Assembly: GCA_948567375.1 (NCBI GenBank)
Contig: OX419757.1
Span: 44,206,001-44,270,000 of the forward strand
Source of the DNA: Lunularia cruciata
Lineage: Eukaryota; Streptophyta; Marchantiopsida; Lunulariales; Lunulariaceae
Direction: 5' to 3'
Length of the DNA: 64,000 bases
Part shown: in pieces, positions 10,379 to 19,990 of the stretch
Numbering within the stretch: position 1 is the stretch's first letter
How the letters are laid out: each line of letters begins with the position of its first letter
Notes under the pieces: generated by a model
Databases searched by the model: none
Told to the model about the DNA's origin: nothing
What the model saw: only the letters and a program-made list of their open reading frames with translations
Program-made: the position numbers and the translations under genes

Positions 10379-11660
10379 ATGGCAGCATCAGTTTTAGCTT
10401 TTAGTGGTGCAATTACTTGGCCTGGTGACTTGTTGGAAGGGAACGCCCATGCAGAGGATACTCCAGTACCGGAAGAGATCACTCGACTTTGGAGTACGAG
10501 TGGGATTGTTCTATCCACCTTGGATGTTCCATTGTGGAGTTCAGAGGAGGCATTGCAGCAGCATGCAGATCAATTGGTGCAGCAAGCTTGGAGTGGAGCC
10601 TTCGTACCATCAGGAGATGAGTGTGAGGATGAGCCTCCAGAGGCGATTGCTTTGACACCTCTGGATACCACACTCATTGCTTGGCAATATCCAATAGAGG
10701 GGATATGCCTATTGGAGTTGTTTGGTGGGATCAGCATCGGACTAGCTGCGGTGTTACAGGCGGGTATACGAGTACAGAGGTACTTGTATGTAGAGAGAGA
10801 TGAGATTGCTAGGCAAGTCTTTCTACATCATGTGGCACACTTGGCCTATCGGTATCCGGAGTAATTACCAATGTCAAAGGTTACCAAAAGGCCTACCAGG
10901 AGACATTTCCTTATTGGGGGCGCATGACCTAGAGAGACATGGGCCTATTCACTTGGTGATTTCTGGATGGCCATGTTAGGGACATACACGTGCTGGTAGA
11001 GGATCGGGTCTTCAGGATCCTTGTTCTGGTGTGTTTTGGGAGATGTTACGGATACTATGACATCTCCAGGTTCATCAGTCTGTTTCTCCAACTTACCTTT
11101 TGGAGAACATTCCTTTGATGGGTGATTCTTGCACTAGAGTGGTAGCAAGTACACATCAGGTCCATTCTTGGATGGGACCTGCTGTATTGTTAGATGCAGC
11201 TAGAGTGGGATCACGGGCTCATGTCTTCGTCTTTGGTGGACGAACCTCTTACCCATAGAAGTTCTACCACGTGCCTATGACGGGATTCAGCGACTGGACC
11301 ACATTCTTGTTGATGATATCTTGGATGTTGGGCGTCAATCTCAGACAGTGGTTGTGGTTGACAGGTCACCAATGGCAGTGGTGAACCTAGTTAGACAACC
11401 TAGAGCTGCATTTCCCACACTCATGAGTTTCTCAGGCTCTCATGCTTTTTGAGAGGGAGGACATAGACTTGTTTAGAACTCACAGTTACAGCAGTTGGTG
11501 GAGCCCAACGCTGATGAGAGAGAGCGGGCAATGGGTTTTTGCACCGGTATTACCGCTGTTCCAGTAGTGTCAGAGGCATCCACGCATTAGGCGTTAGGTC
11601 AGGCTATGGAACTTAACTGTTTGACCTGGATTGTGAGCCTTGGCTTGGCAAAGTAGCATA
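10379..11660 (+). pseudogene. C5-cytosine DNA methyltransferase domain carried by RLG-B (broken)
   Basis: Motifs occur in the standard (unpermuted) order. Motif I is LLELFGGISIGLAAVLQAGI (about 10709-10770). Motif II-like is RYLYVERDEIARQVF. Motif IV is HLVISGWPC with the catalytic Cys codon at 10974-10976; the next codon is TAG where Gln is expected. Motif VI is ENIP (11103-11114). The motif VIII region reads LLDAARVGSRAH then RLWWTNL across a frameshift near 11227. The IX/X region is ADERERAMGF (about 11510) and LGQAMELNCLTWIVSLGLA (about 11597-11653). A 250-bp stretch between VIII and IX with FPTLMSFSGSHAF fits a target-recognition region. The order excludes a circularly permuted DRM-type enzyme; DNMT3/DNMT1-like is the best description. 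At least five stops or frameshifts make it inactive. It sits between protease and RT, inside Pol. The end of the same domain is visible in copy 2 at 63925-64000. Confidence 0.85.
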
Positions 11661-11662
11661 GG

Positions 11663-12801
11663 ATGTGCTTGATAGGCATCACCACTCGGACACTTGTGAG
11701 CCCTGTACCTATCGAGGCAATTCAGGCACATGCTGGGAGTGATGGACCGAGTGGACATGGTATTCTTGGGACACATCCAGTAGCTACTAGGGAGAGTGGT
11801 CTACTTGGAGTCCATCCAAGTGAGCGTGGGCTACTTGGATTACACTCTTGGTCCACATGGGATGCAGCTAGAGGACGTGTGGAGCTTGCAGCTAGAGTGG
11901 AGGGAGTTTTTTGCACAGAGGTTGGGACCTCTAGTGGTTGGGAGCATGACACTATTGCTCCCAAGGGCCTAGTGTAACAGTCAATTAGTACGTCTTCCAC
12001 TCCTACTACAAATGCAGAGGATACTTGGGAGCCAGATCTTAGACCCAAGCTTATTGGGGAGGAAAGATGGAGGGTTTGGAGGTTCTTTAGGTGTCACACG
12101 ATTTCTTTTGCCTTCAGTATGAAGGATTTGGGTGCTCTGAAGGGACCTGGTATACGGATTGAGCTGACTAGCAACACACCAGTTTTCTGACGTCCTTATT
12201 GATATAGTGATATGGAGAGGACATTGATTCAGAGCCGGAGTAGTGACCTTTTAGAGGCTGGTTTGGTTGAGATTTCACATGGAGAGTATGCATCAGCGAT
12301 AGTGATGCCAGCCAAGAAGGATATGCATGGCAACTATACAGATAGGCGGATGTGTGGAGATTAACGTCCTATCAACCAATAGACCAGGGCTGATTGGTAT
12401 GCCATGCCTACACCGGAGGAGATTTTTGATGCAATTGGGCATGCAAAGGTCTTCAGTACTTTGGATCTTCGAGCGGGATATCATTAGTTGCCAATCAGGA
12501 AGGAGGATAAGTCCAAGATAGCATTTTGGGCTATTGATCCTCATGGCAAGGATGTGTTATATTAGTGGAGGTTCTTACCATTTGGGTTAAAGAACGCTCC
12601 TGCTGAGTTCTAGATAGGATAGGATCCTAGTTGGATTGGATTTTGCTCGATGCTATATTGATGGCATTTTGGTTTATAGCACTACTGTGGAGGAGCATGA
12701 GAGACAATTGTTGGAGGTGTTTGAGAGGTTGAGATCTCATGGACTCAAATAACATCTTGGGAAGTGTAGGTTCTTCCGTGAGCAGGTTGAGTATTTGGGT
12801 C
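11663..12801 (+). pseudogene. pol: RLG-B linker and N-terminal half of reverse transcriptase (broken)
   Basis: A Gly/His-rich linker (GPSGHGILGTHPV, about 11740) of unknown role follows the methyltransferase and is also present in copy 2. RT begins near 12060 (MKDLGALKGPGIRIELTSNT), with LLEAGLVEISHGEYASAIVM, the palm motif STLDLRAGYH (about 12460) followed by TAG for Gln, and FLPFGLKNAPAEF (about 12578). Stops are frequent. The YIDD region is degraded here to YIDGILVYSTTVEEHERQ-like sequence in two frames. The frame is cut at 12801 by the RLG-D solo LTR and resumes at 13494. RT copies the element RNA into DNA. Confidence 0.8.
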
Positions 12802-13493
12802 TGTAACACCCATATGTGCATGTGTGTGGTATTGTGATATTTAACTTGGTATTACAAGTACTTAAGAGATATTATTTATATAGAGATAAAGGATGGTTCT
12901 ATATTAGTCATGGTTAGCTAAAGTTAGTCATAGCTAGGATAGAGGGGACCTTACTTTAGAGGAAGTAGAAAAGATGAGCACCACTATTTTGGATTTTAGT
13001 GTGTTGACTTGGTATTATTCCTAGGTGTTTGGCTTTGAGGAAAGAGTTGAGAACTCTTGGGCCCGCAAGCCTTTTTGTTTTGGATTCTTCTTTAGTCCAA
13101 GGATAGCCCATGTGAAGGAATCCTTGACTTAGTGGTTGGGTCAAGATAGGACCACATGCTTAGGGGAATATGCCCATGTGAATGGATATTCCTTTCTACT
13201 TTTTGACTTTACTCGACTTTTAGTCTAGTTACTTGAGTTACTACGGTAATTAGTAACTTTGGTACGTAACTATTTCACAAGTATATAAACAAGGGGTGAG
13301 GAGGTACTCATCATCCTTACATTTGCAACTATCTCTCTCTCATTGAGTTCTCTAGTGAGCAATGTCTTGAGTATTGGAGTGTTAGCCTTGTAGGAGTATG
13401 ATGGAGTTTGGGTTCCTTGCCTTCTTAGTCCATGGTGCGCTACCATAATAGCCATCAGAGTTTCATCTTGAGTGAGAGAGAGGCCGGCTCACA
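12802..13493 (+). repeat. Solo LTR of RLG-D inside RLG-B RT
   Basis: 692 bp from TGTAACACCC to GGCTCACA, closely matching the RLG-D LTRs at 54298 and 61421. It has a 13-bp stretch (near 13148) that those two lack. It is flanked by a 4-bp target duplication GGTC (12798-12801 and 13494-13497). Removing the LTR and one GGTC restores the reading GTATTTGGGTCACACTATC, which matches the uninterrupted sister copy (62795-62815, reversed). It therefore arose by insertion followed by LTR-LTR recombination. It carries a TATATAAAC box near 13283. Short open frames within it are shadows. Confidence 0.93.
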
Positions 13494-14165
13494 GGTCACA
13501 CTATCTACCCCGGAGGACTTGGTGTTCAGCAGACCAAGGTGGAGGCTATTGCACGTATTCCTCGGCCTACGGATGTGAGTAGAGTGCAAGCATTCCTTGG
13601 GTTGGTGAACTTCTATTGCCGCTAAGGCAATATTCGAGGATTTAGTGCCATTGCTAAGGCCTTGACAAAGCTGACCAAGCTTACACACGAGTGGTGTTGG
13701 GGAGATGAGCAAGAGAGAGCTTTTGTAGAGCTCAAGGAGAGGTTGACATTTGCTCCTATTTTGAGGAGACCGATCAAGGGATGACCATTTCAGGTTCACA
13801 CTTATTGGAGTATGTTGGAACTTGGAGCGGTGCTCGCCCAGCATGATGATGAGGGGAAGGAGTTTGTGGTGGCCTATGCTAGTCGCTCTAACAATTCAGC
13901 GGAGGCAAAGTATAGTTCATATGAGGGAGAGTGCTTGGCAGTAGTTTGGGCAGTAGCACATTTTTTATGTTACCTATTTGGTAACCCCTTCACTCTCATC
14001 ACTGATCATCAGCCGCTGAAGTGGTTGATGGAGTCCGACAAGCTTTCAGGGAAGCTTGCACAATGGGTTCTGATTTTATAGGAGTATGATTTCATGGTTG
14101 TTCATAGACCTGGCGTGGTGAACCATGATGCAGATGGGTTGAGTAGAAACCCATGTCCCAGCCAG
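13494..14165 (+). pseudogene. pol: RLG-B RT C-terminal part and RNase H (broken)
   Basis: Continues RT after the solo LTR: thumb/connection text RIPRPTDVSRVQAFLGLVNF near 13560. RNase H follows: VAYASRSNNSAEAKYSSYEG (Glu of the active site), then LITDHQPLKWLMESD (Asp) at about 13990, and NHDADGLSRNP (last Asp) near 14120. The first catalytic Asp region reads HTYWSMLELGAVL where copy 2 has YTDWSMLGLGAVL, so this copy lacks the first Asp. RNase H removes the RNA strand during reverse transcription. Confidence 0.82.
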
Positions 14166-14240
14166 CAAGATCAGACCAGAACACGTTGGCATGGTGAGAT
14201 AGATGAGGAGATGGTGCCAGGTTAGCATGCATCGGCCTTT

Positions 14241-15300
14241 TTGTGTATATTTGTAGAGCCTTTGGTGGTATCTCTCTCAGCGCATACAGGAGGAGTTATT
14301 GAGGTCACAGATCCAGAGAGTGAAGATATTGGTACAATTCAGCGAGACATTCATGATGATGTCTTAGTGATGGACTATCTTTGCACTGGTGTTGTGGGTA
14401 GCACAGTTGGGGCCAAGGAGAGAGACCGTGTTCTTCAGCAAGCCAGATGATTCAGATTGGAGGGTAGACACCTTTTGTGTGTATGGGATGATGGTAGAGT
14501 GCGAGTAGTACCACTTCCATCTCAAGGACCACAGTTGGTCCGTCATGCTCATGAGGAGCTAGGACATTTTGGAGTAAAGCGTACAGAAAGCTTACTCCAG
14601 AGTCATTATTGGTGGCGCGGTATGCAGACCAAGGTACAACAGTTTGTTGCCAGATGTGTGGTTTGTGACCGAGTTAGAGCATCATTCAATGCTCCTACGC
14701 CACAGTTACACCCATTACCTATCATGGGATTGGGTTACCATTGGAGTTTGGACTTCATTGGACCTTTACCGCTCACTGTGAGACATCATCGGTATGTTTT
14801 GGTGATGGTGGAGCAGTTCTTCAAGTGGATTGAGTTGGTGGCACTTCTTGACAAGTCTAGTGAAAGAATAGCTTACTCGTTCCTGGATCAAGTTCTCAGT
14901 CATTTTGGTGCACTAGCTAAGGTTTTGACTGATCAGGGTACAGAGTTCTTGGGGGAGTTTCAGGTCTTGTGTGACAAGGCTTTGATTGATCATCATACTA
15001 CATCCCGGATCACCTTGAGGCAGATGGCTTAGCAAAGAGAGTGGTTCAGACGGTGAAGAGAGGATTGCAAAAGTATGGTTTGCAGAGAGGCTACTTGGGA
15101 GATTGGGATCTCCAGTTACCTTGGTTGGCCATGGGCTATTGGTTCAGCCGGCAAGCCTCCTTAGCATCCTTCTCTCCATACTTTCTACTCTATGGACAAG
15201 ATCCAGATTTACCTGTAGCCATTCGTCAAGATATTACTGTAGTTTTGGACTTGGATGACCCTAATGTATGGATGAGTGCATGTTCTCAGTAGGGAGAGAT
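14241..15300 (+). pseudogene. pol: RLG-B integrase (broken)
   Basis: After a variable spacer (14241-14450; VEPLVVSLSAHTGGVIEVTD, shared with copy 2) the zinc-binding domain reads HAHEELGHFGVKRTES...CVVCDRV (about 14545-14670; HHCC). The catalytic core gives SLDFIGPLPL (first Asp, about 14755) and LTDQGTEFLGEF (second Asp, about 14930). The third residue (Glu in ADGLAERV) is displaced by a frameshift near 15010; copy 2 keeps it. FSPYFLLYGQDPDLPVAIR follows at 15170-15230. Integrase joins element cDNA to host DNA. The copy is inactive. Confidence 0.85.
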
Positions 15301-15786
15301 CTTTCAGAGAGTGATGCCGGTGGCCTTTGAGAACTTGGCGATTGCTCAGCATAGAGATACTTTACGCTATGCTACCATTCGAGGAGGAGGTTATAGACCC
15401 TCAATCCATTGATTTCATCCAAGCAACTATGTATATCTACAGCAGACAGCACCGACGACACTTGATGTTTCTACAGGCCGCACTATCTTGAGAGTGCGCG
15501 AGGTTTTGCCATCTGGAATCCTTGTGCTAGAAGGATGTGATGGTGCTATTTGGAAGGATCATATGCATAATTGTGCATCATGCCACCTTCCAAACATTGA
15601 TGGTACTATGGACCCAAGCTTGGCACTTGTACGTGCAGGCTTGAGGTGTATGTTATGTGGCTCTTCTGATGGAGCTGCTATTATGTTAGTATGTGATAGC
15701 TGTTCAAGAGGATGGCATATGGCATGTATGACTCCTCCCCTCACTGTGGTTCCTCAGGGATAGTGGTTATGTCCTAGATGTACTTG
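15301..15786 (+). pseudogene. pol: RLG-B integrase C-terminal domain and PHD finger (one stop)
   Basis: The integrase tail (VREVLPSGILVLEGCDGAIW, 15488 on) leads into a Cys/His cluster at 15647-15783: CMLC, then CDSC 12 residues on, then HMAC, then W-L-C-P-R-C and a stop at 15787. The spacing fits a C4HC3 PHD finger. Known PHD fingers mostly read histone H3 tails. The only defect within the finger is TAG for Gln just before the W-L-C-P-R-C end; copy 2 has Gln there and is open throughout. The finger is the last thing Pol encodes. A role in choosing chromatin for integration is inference. Confidence 0.85.
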
Positions 15787-15956
15787 ACCTATAGCTAGTT
15801 CATTCTTTATATGGTATAGATTGCAAGCAGGCGACTAACGATAGGGCTCCATAGCACCCGGCCTCTTGATCTTTGCCCATTAGAGGGTATACCATATACT
15901 TAGAGTAGATGGCTATCTGGAGTTAGAGGGACCTAACCGCTAGCTAGGGAGGCGAT
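15787..15956 (+). other. RLG-B 3' untranslated stretch with purine tract
   Basis: No reading frame. The tract GCTAGCTAGGGAGGCGAT directly precedes TGTGGCAC. The sister copy has a purer GGGGGG run at the same place (reversed at 52540-52551). This is the expected position of the polypurine primer for plus-strand DNA synthesis. Confidence 0.55.
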
Positions 15957-16733
15957 TGTGGCACTTTAGAGTCTATGTATGACTTATGTGTGAGTTGTGC
16001 TTCTATAGTGTATGATGTTGACAGCGATGTATGTTGTGTAGCAATGTATATACGCACGATAGTTGTCACGCCATTTGTAGTGCCGCATCTAGATGCTTGG
16101 ACACTAGAGTTCCAATGATAGTAGTTAGAGTTATTTCAGCAGTTTCTCAACGACTACTTTCTGACGGTTAGATTTTGTGTTTAGGGTACTGACTTCACAG
16201 TGGGGCCCACCGTCACTTTGCACCATTTGCACCGTCGAGTGTGCCGTCAGAGAGACCGTTAGGGTTTCAGAGCTAGCTTGAGTCCAGGGGGTATAGTTAC
16301 GAAGTGAGGTCCAGAGAGCTCACTTCTCTAATGTTGAGCCTTCGAGTTCCTGGCTATGGTGGACAGAGGCCGGCAAGCATCACCTGGATTCTCTATGCTT
16401 GAGTGGGTGTGGCTTGACTGTAATCAGTGCCCAGTTGTTGGCAGTTTATAGAGTGATAGATCAAGTACTGACCTGAGTGGAGTTGAGTTGAGAGTGGTAA
16501 GCAATCTGATTATTGTGGCACTTTAGAGTCTATGTATGACTTATGTGTGAGTTGTGCTTCTATAGTGTATGATGTTGACAGTGATGTATGTTGTGTAGCG
16601 ATGTATATATGCACGACACTTGTGAAAAAATTGATTATTGTGGCACTTTAGAGTTCATGTATGATTTATGTGTGAGTTGTGCTTCTATAATGTATGATTT
16701 GACAATGATGTATGTTGTGTAGCAATGTATATA
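15957..16733 (+). repeat. 3' LTR of RLG-B copy 1 with an extra terminal duplication
   Basis: Taken as TGTGGCACTTTAGAG...GTATATATGCA (15957-16613). It has a block A of about 100 bp (15957-16060), a 445-bp core B (16065-16511) that matches 5979-6425, and a second block A (16513-16613). A third block A follows at 16634-16733 after an AAAAAATTG spacer. The minus-strand LTRs at 51844-52536 and 22649-23285 also have the A-B-A form, so one A at each end is the family norm and the third is private to this copy. Exact LTR ends are inferred from the purine tract and TG...CA. Confidence 0.65.
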
Positions 16734-16742
16734 TGCACGACA

Positions 16743-16880
16743 ACCTATTGCCTCATTACTTCATACCTTTTGCAAAATATTTTTATTTGGGATTCAATTT
16801 TCTCAACCCCAAGGAGAGAATACAAATGGTATCACATTTCCATTCAAACTTATGTTTCTTGACATCAACCTCAATACATT
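16743..16880 (+). repeat. RLG-A LTR fragment, plus strand
   Basis: Encodes LPHYFIPFAKYFYLGFNFL, matching the LPPHYFAPFAAHFYFGLNLL block at about 160-220 and the equivalents at 26600 (minus) and 48200. It is a short slice of the U3 coding region, bounded by RLG-B on the left and a minus-strand RLG-A pol fragment on the right. Confidence 0.65.
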
Positions 16881-18387
16881 GGCTTGAAACCTGATACCCC
16901 AAAAGAATTCCTTCATTCATTGCGAAGAAGGATTTCTTTAGGTGTAATGATAGACCGGAAAAACAACACCTTCACATGTTTGGCAAAAGTAATCCAAATT
17001 TACTTCTCTTTGCCCAAACACACAAAAATCATCAATGAAGACGTCCACACATTTTCTCAAGAAATCTTTGAAGATTGCATTCATCATCCGCTAGAAAGTA
17101 GCGGGAGCATTACACAACCCAAAGGGCATTTAATGGTAAGCAAAAGTGCCCCACCGGTAGTGAATGTGGTTTTGTCCTTGTCTTCTTCTTGGATGGATAC
17201 TTGATTATAGCCTGAAAATCCATTAAGAAAATTTTAACAAGGATGACCAACTACTTGGTCCAAAATTGTATCCATGAAAGGCAAGGGACGATGCTCTTCC
17301 TTGTGACTGCATTCAACTTGCAAAAATCGTGGCACACACAAATCTTCCCAATCTTCTTTTTTAGAACAATGACAATGGGGGAGACCCACTCATTGCTCAA
17401 GATGGGAAAGATTATCCCAGCTCCTAAATACTTGTCAATTTCATCTTTCACCAAGAGTTAGTACTTTGGGTTCAAGTAATACTGTCTTTGCCACACCGGA
17501 ACTACAGTTCAACAAGATCAATACGATGTTCTCCAAATTGGCATAGAGTACCTTTCATTTGATCAATAAACCAAGCAAATACATCTTGGTACTCTATAAA
17601 TAGTGCAGAGTATCTTGCCAACTCCTCCAAAGTGACTCTTTGAAATCTTTAAAGTTTTTCATTTAGACAAGACAACGTATTGATAATCATCGGGGTTGAT
17701 GACTCCTTCAACATGACTGACTTGGCTTAACCTGAGTTGAACTGCAATCAAACCTCCTTCCTCCAAATCATTTTCACTCAAGGCAATGTCATATGGGTCT
17801 TCATCTTTGACCTCTACCTCGTAGTATTCCAAATAATTGACTTGGACTTTGTCCTCAAAGTCATCTGAAGATGAAGATGATGAATCTTCATCCTCATCTT
17901 CTAACAAAATGGTCTCCCCAAGGTGAGGAACCTTCATCCAACTCACTATCACTAGCTTCAGGTCTTTGGACAAAATGTCCTTGAACCTCAACTTTTGTTG
18001 GTGCCAACCCACAACTTGGGCATTGTACAACCAAGGTCTACTGATCAAGAGTGGGTAACCAATTTTGGTTATTGGTTGTAACACAATGTCATTTAACTTG
18101 GAGGACACACCTCCAATGATTGTTTTTATGTTTGACAGTATGCCCAAAGGCCATCTCCTGGTTTGATCCACAAAATTCAAAATTTGGGGTGTTGGCTCAA
18201 ACGTAGTATACCCCTATTGATGTGTAGTGTCTTGTATCATGACATTCACACCCAATCCCAAATCAATAAGTATGGATGTGATCATGCACCTTGTGAGATC
18301 CCAAATCTTCTTGCTCAATATGATAGATTGTTGGCAAGTCCTTCTTGGTCCTTCTTGGTCATAACTTTCTTGAGGGCTGAACTCATG
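16881..18387 (-). pseudogene. pol: RLG-A protease and RT fragment, minus strand (broken)
   Basis: Read on the minus strand from 18387 down. The protease has ILIDLGLGVNVM (about 18255-18290; the D-L-G form found in Athila/Tat-type elements), then WPLGILSNIKTIIGGV and ISRPWLYNAQVVGWHQQ (17659-18180), then an acidic linker with DSSSSSSDDFEDKVQVNYLE. RT starts at 17454 with VKDEIDKYLGAGIIFPILSN and EWVSPIVIV. The palm motif FIDDFCVFG can be read near 17020-17050. It matches the plus-strand copy at 42970-44400 in order and wording. Several stops are present. The region right of 18387 is an LTR fragment separating it from its gag. Confidence 0.8.
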
Positions 18388-18580
18388 TAACAACCTAGCA
18401 AATATCACTTTTGTGGTAATCGGGTAAGTTCATGCAGAGATACAAGTCAGAATTGGTCAAATACAAAGTCAAATGGTAACAAGCAATTCTTCTTGAGTTC
18501 TTCTTTAATCTCTGGGGTAGAAACTACACCCAAAAGAGAGTCTTGTCATGAATTAACACTCTTTAATCAAAGTCATTGTT
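18388..18580 (-). repeat. RLG-A LTR terminal fragment, minus strand
   Basis: Begins TGTAACAACCTAGCAAATATCAC, the reversed LTR end with one change, and runs about 190 bp through the conserved R/U5 tract (GTAGAAACTACACCCAAAAGAGAG). It lies between gag-leader and protease sequence of the same minus-strand element, so it marks a deletion or a truncated nested LTR. Confidence 0.65.
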
Positions 18581-18599
18581 TGACTTGGTGGGGTTGGTT

Positions 18600-19235
18600 G
18601 GGGTAAGTTTGAACTTGATGGGACCAAGGAGCTAGCTGGTATTGACGCCGTGTTGACAGCCCAAGGGCTCCAATTTGTCAAGTTCAAAGTAGAGTCTTCT
18701 TTGACGATTTCTCCTCTATGGGTGTCAACTTCAACCCAAGTAGAAGAATCAGGCTCACACCTTCCGAGTGTTCTTCAAAATTCCTTCGAGACAATCAAGG
18801 AATCGTTTGTAGAAGGTGTTGACACTCTTCTTCCATCAGTGCCCATGCTGTCTTTTCTCAAACAAAGTTCTTTAAAGATGTGACTTCCTTTATAGCTCTT
18901 GGGGAAGTCGGTGTATTGGGCCGTAATGAATATGTCTGGCCACTTGAGTCTTTCTTCTTCTTGGAAGATGGGGATGCAAAGTAGCCTTGCCAACCGCCTT
19001 CGTGTTTCTTTTGGTCAAGTTCTCGCAAGGCTTCTTGCACTTCGTGAAGAAGTTGAAAGTCCAACGCCTCTCATTTGGTTTCGTCAAAAGTAGATTGGAT
19101 CTTCAGGCTTTCTTCTTCATGATGCAATGTTCATCTTCAAACTTTCTCTTCTTGTTGTTCTCTTGATCCTGACATTCATATTGCTTTGACACCCAATTTT
19201 GAAAATTGGCTTTGTATTCTTCCACTTCTGAGATT
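18600..19235 (-). pseudogene. gag: RLG-A gag N-terminal region, minus strand (broken)
   Basis: On the minus strand this region contains NFFTKCKKPCENLTKRNT and LHEVQEALRELDQKKHEGG, matching LPHKVHEALKDLEQKKQE at 40460 in the plus-strand element, then RPNTPTSPRAIKEV (compare YDPIHLLPQELSREP). It lies directly downstream of the primer-binding site at 19239-19257, where gag should start. Stops and frameshifts disable it. The rest of gag is missing. Confidence 0.6.
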
Positions 19236-19238
19236 TGT

Positions 19239-19257
19239 ATCCCCGGCAGCGGCACCA
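19239..19257 (-). promoter_or_regulatory. Primer-binding site, tRNA-Asp type
   Basis: On the minus strand TGGTGCCGCTGCCGGGGAT begins 7 nt after the LTR end at 19265 (spacer TGATTTT). From memory of plant tRNA-Asp 3' ends the complement is TGGCGCCGTTGCCGGGGA, so this copy differs at two CpG-type positions. The plus-strand element has the same arrangement at 40260. Confidence 0.75.
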
Positions 19258-19264
19258 AAAATCA

Positions 19265-19990
19265 TGTGACAGCCCAGAAAATATCACTTTTGTGGTAATC
19301 CGGTAAGTAAAGTTTGTTCCCGTAGAGATATTGGTCAAAATTGGTCAAATACAAAGTCAAATGGTAACAATCAGTTCTTCTTGAGTTCTTTTTTAATCTC
19401 TTAGGTAGAAACTACATCCAGAAGAGAGTAACAAGCACTGATTTGCAATCTTGTCACAAATTAACACTCTTTAATCACAAATTGATCAATCTTTAATCAC
19501 AACTTTTGATCTACAATTCCACTAGCAGGTAATCCTTCCAAATCCTTATCTCTTGACCCACTCTTCTCTAAAGTGTCAAATGTCAAATCCAAAGAAACCT
19601 GCACTCCTATCTCTCTTACTTCGGGTCTTTGTACTTCTTGTACTTCACTATAAATGTTAGCTTAGTCCATTCTAACAAGATCTAGTCTGAGACACACATT
19701 GTCTCATACCTCTAACATCTTCTTATCTATACAATCCCGTAGACAAATAAATAGATTATTCAATTCCGTGTCCTTTGCCTTCCTCTTACACGTCTCTTGC
19801 ACTAACAACCTCAGCTCATGCAATCTCGCCTCTTTGAGTTTACACTCAACATCCGTGCTCAGCATGGCCTTGATTTCATTGATGACTCCTTCTACTTTGT
19901 CAGCTTCTCCTACGACTATAAGCTTTTCCTTCTTCCTTTCTTCCTCCAATTCACTATGATACATTTGGAGCTCATCTTCAAATTTGATAG
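19265..19990 (-). repeat. RLG-A 5' LTR (partial), minus strand
   Basis: Runs from the LTR end (TGTGACAGCCCAGAAAATATCAC) rightwards into the C-terminal part of the coiled-coil frame (19704-19960 on the minus strand: EARLHELRLLVQETCKRKAKD and LFICLRDCIDKKMLEV). Similarity is lost near 19990, so the LTR is truncated there. The primer site to its left shows it was a 5' LTR. Confidence 0.75.

Larger units (their letters stand above)
5979..16733 (+). mobile_element. RLG-B copy 1: Ty3/gypsy element with methyltransferase and PHD finger
   Basis: Order seen: partial 5' LTR (5979-6425), long leader (6426-7883), gag (7884-9478), protease (9500-10290), C5-cytosine methyltransferase (10379-11660), linker, RT (12060 on), RNase H, integrase, PHD finger (to 15786), purine tract, 3' LTR (15957-16613 plus an extra terminal duplication). 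An RLG-D solo LTR (12802-13493) splits RT. All reading frames carry stops and frameshifts, so the copy is dead. A second copy on the minus strand at 51844-64000 has the same order where visible and is better preserved, which confirms that methyltransferase and PHD belong to the element and are not chance neighbours. Confidence 0.88.
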
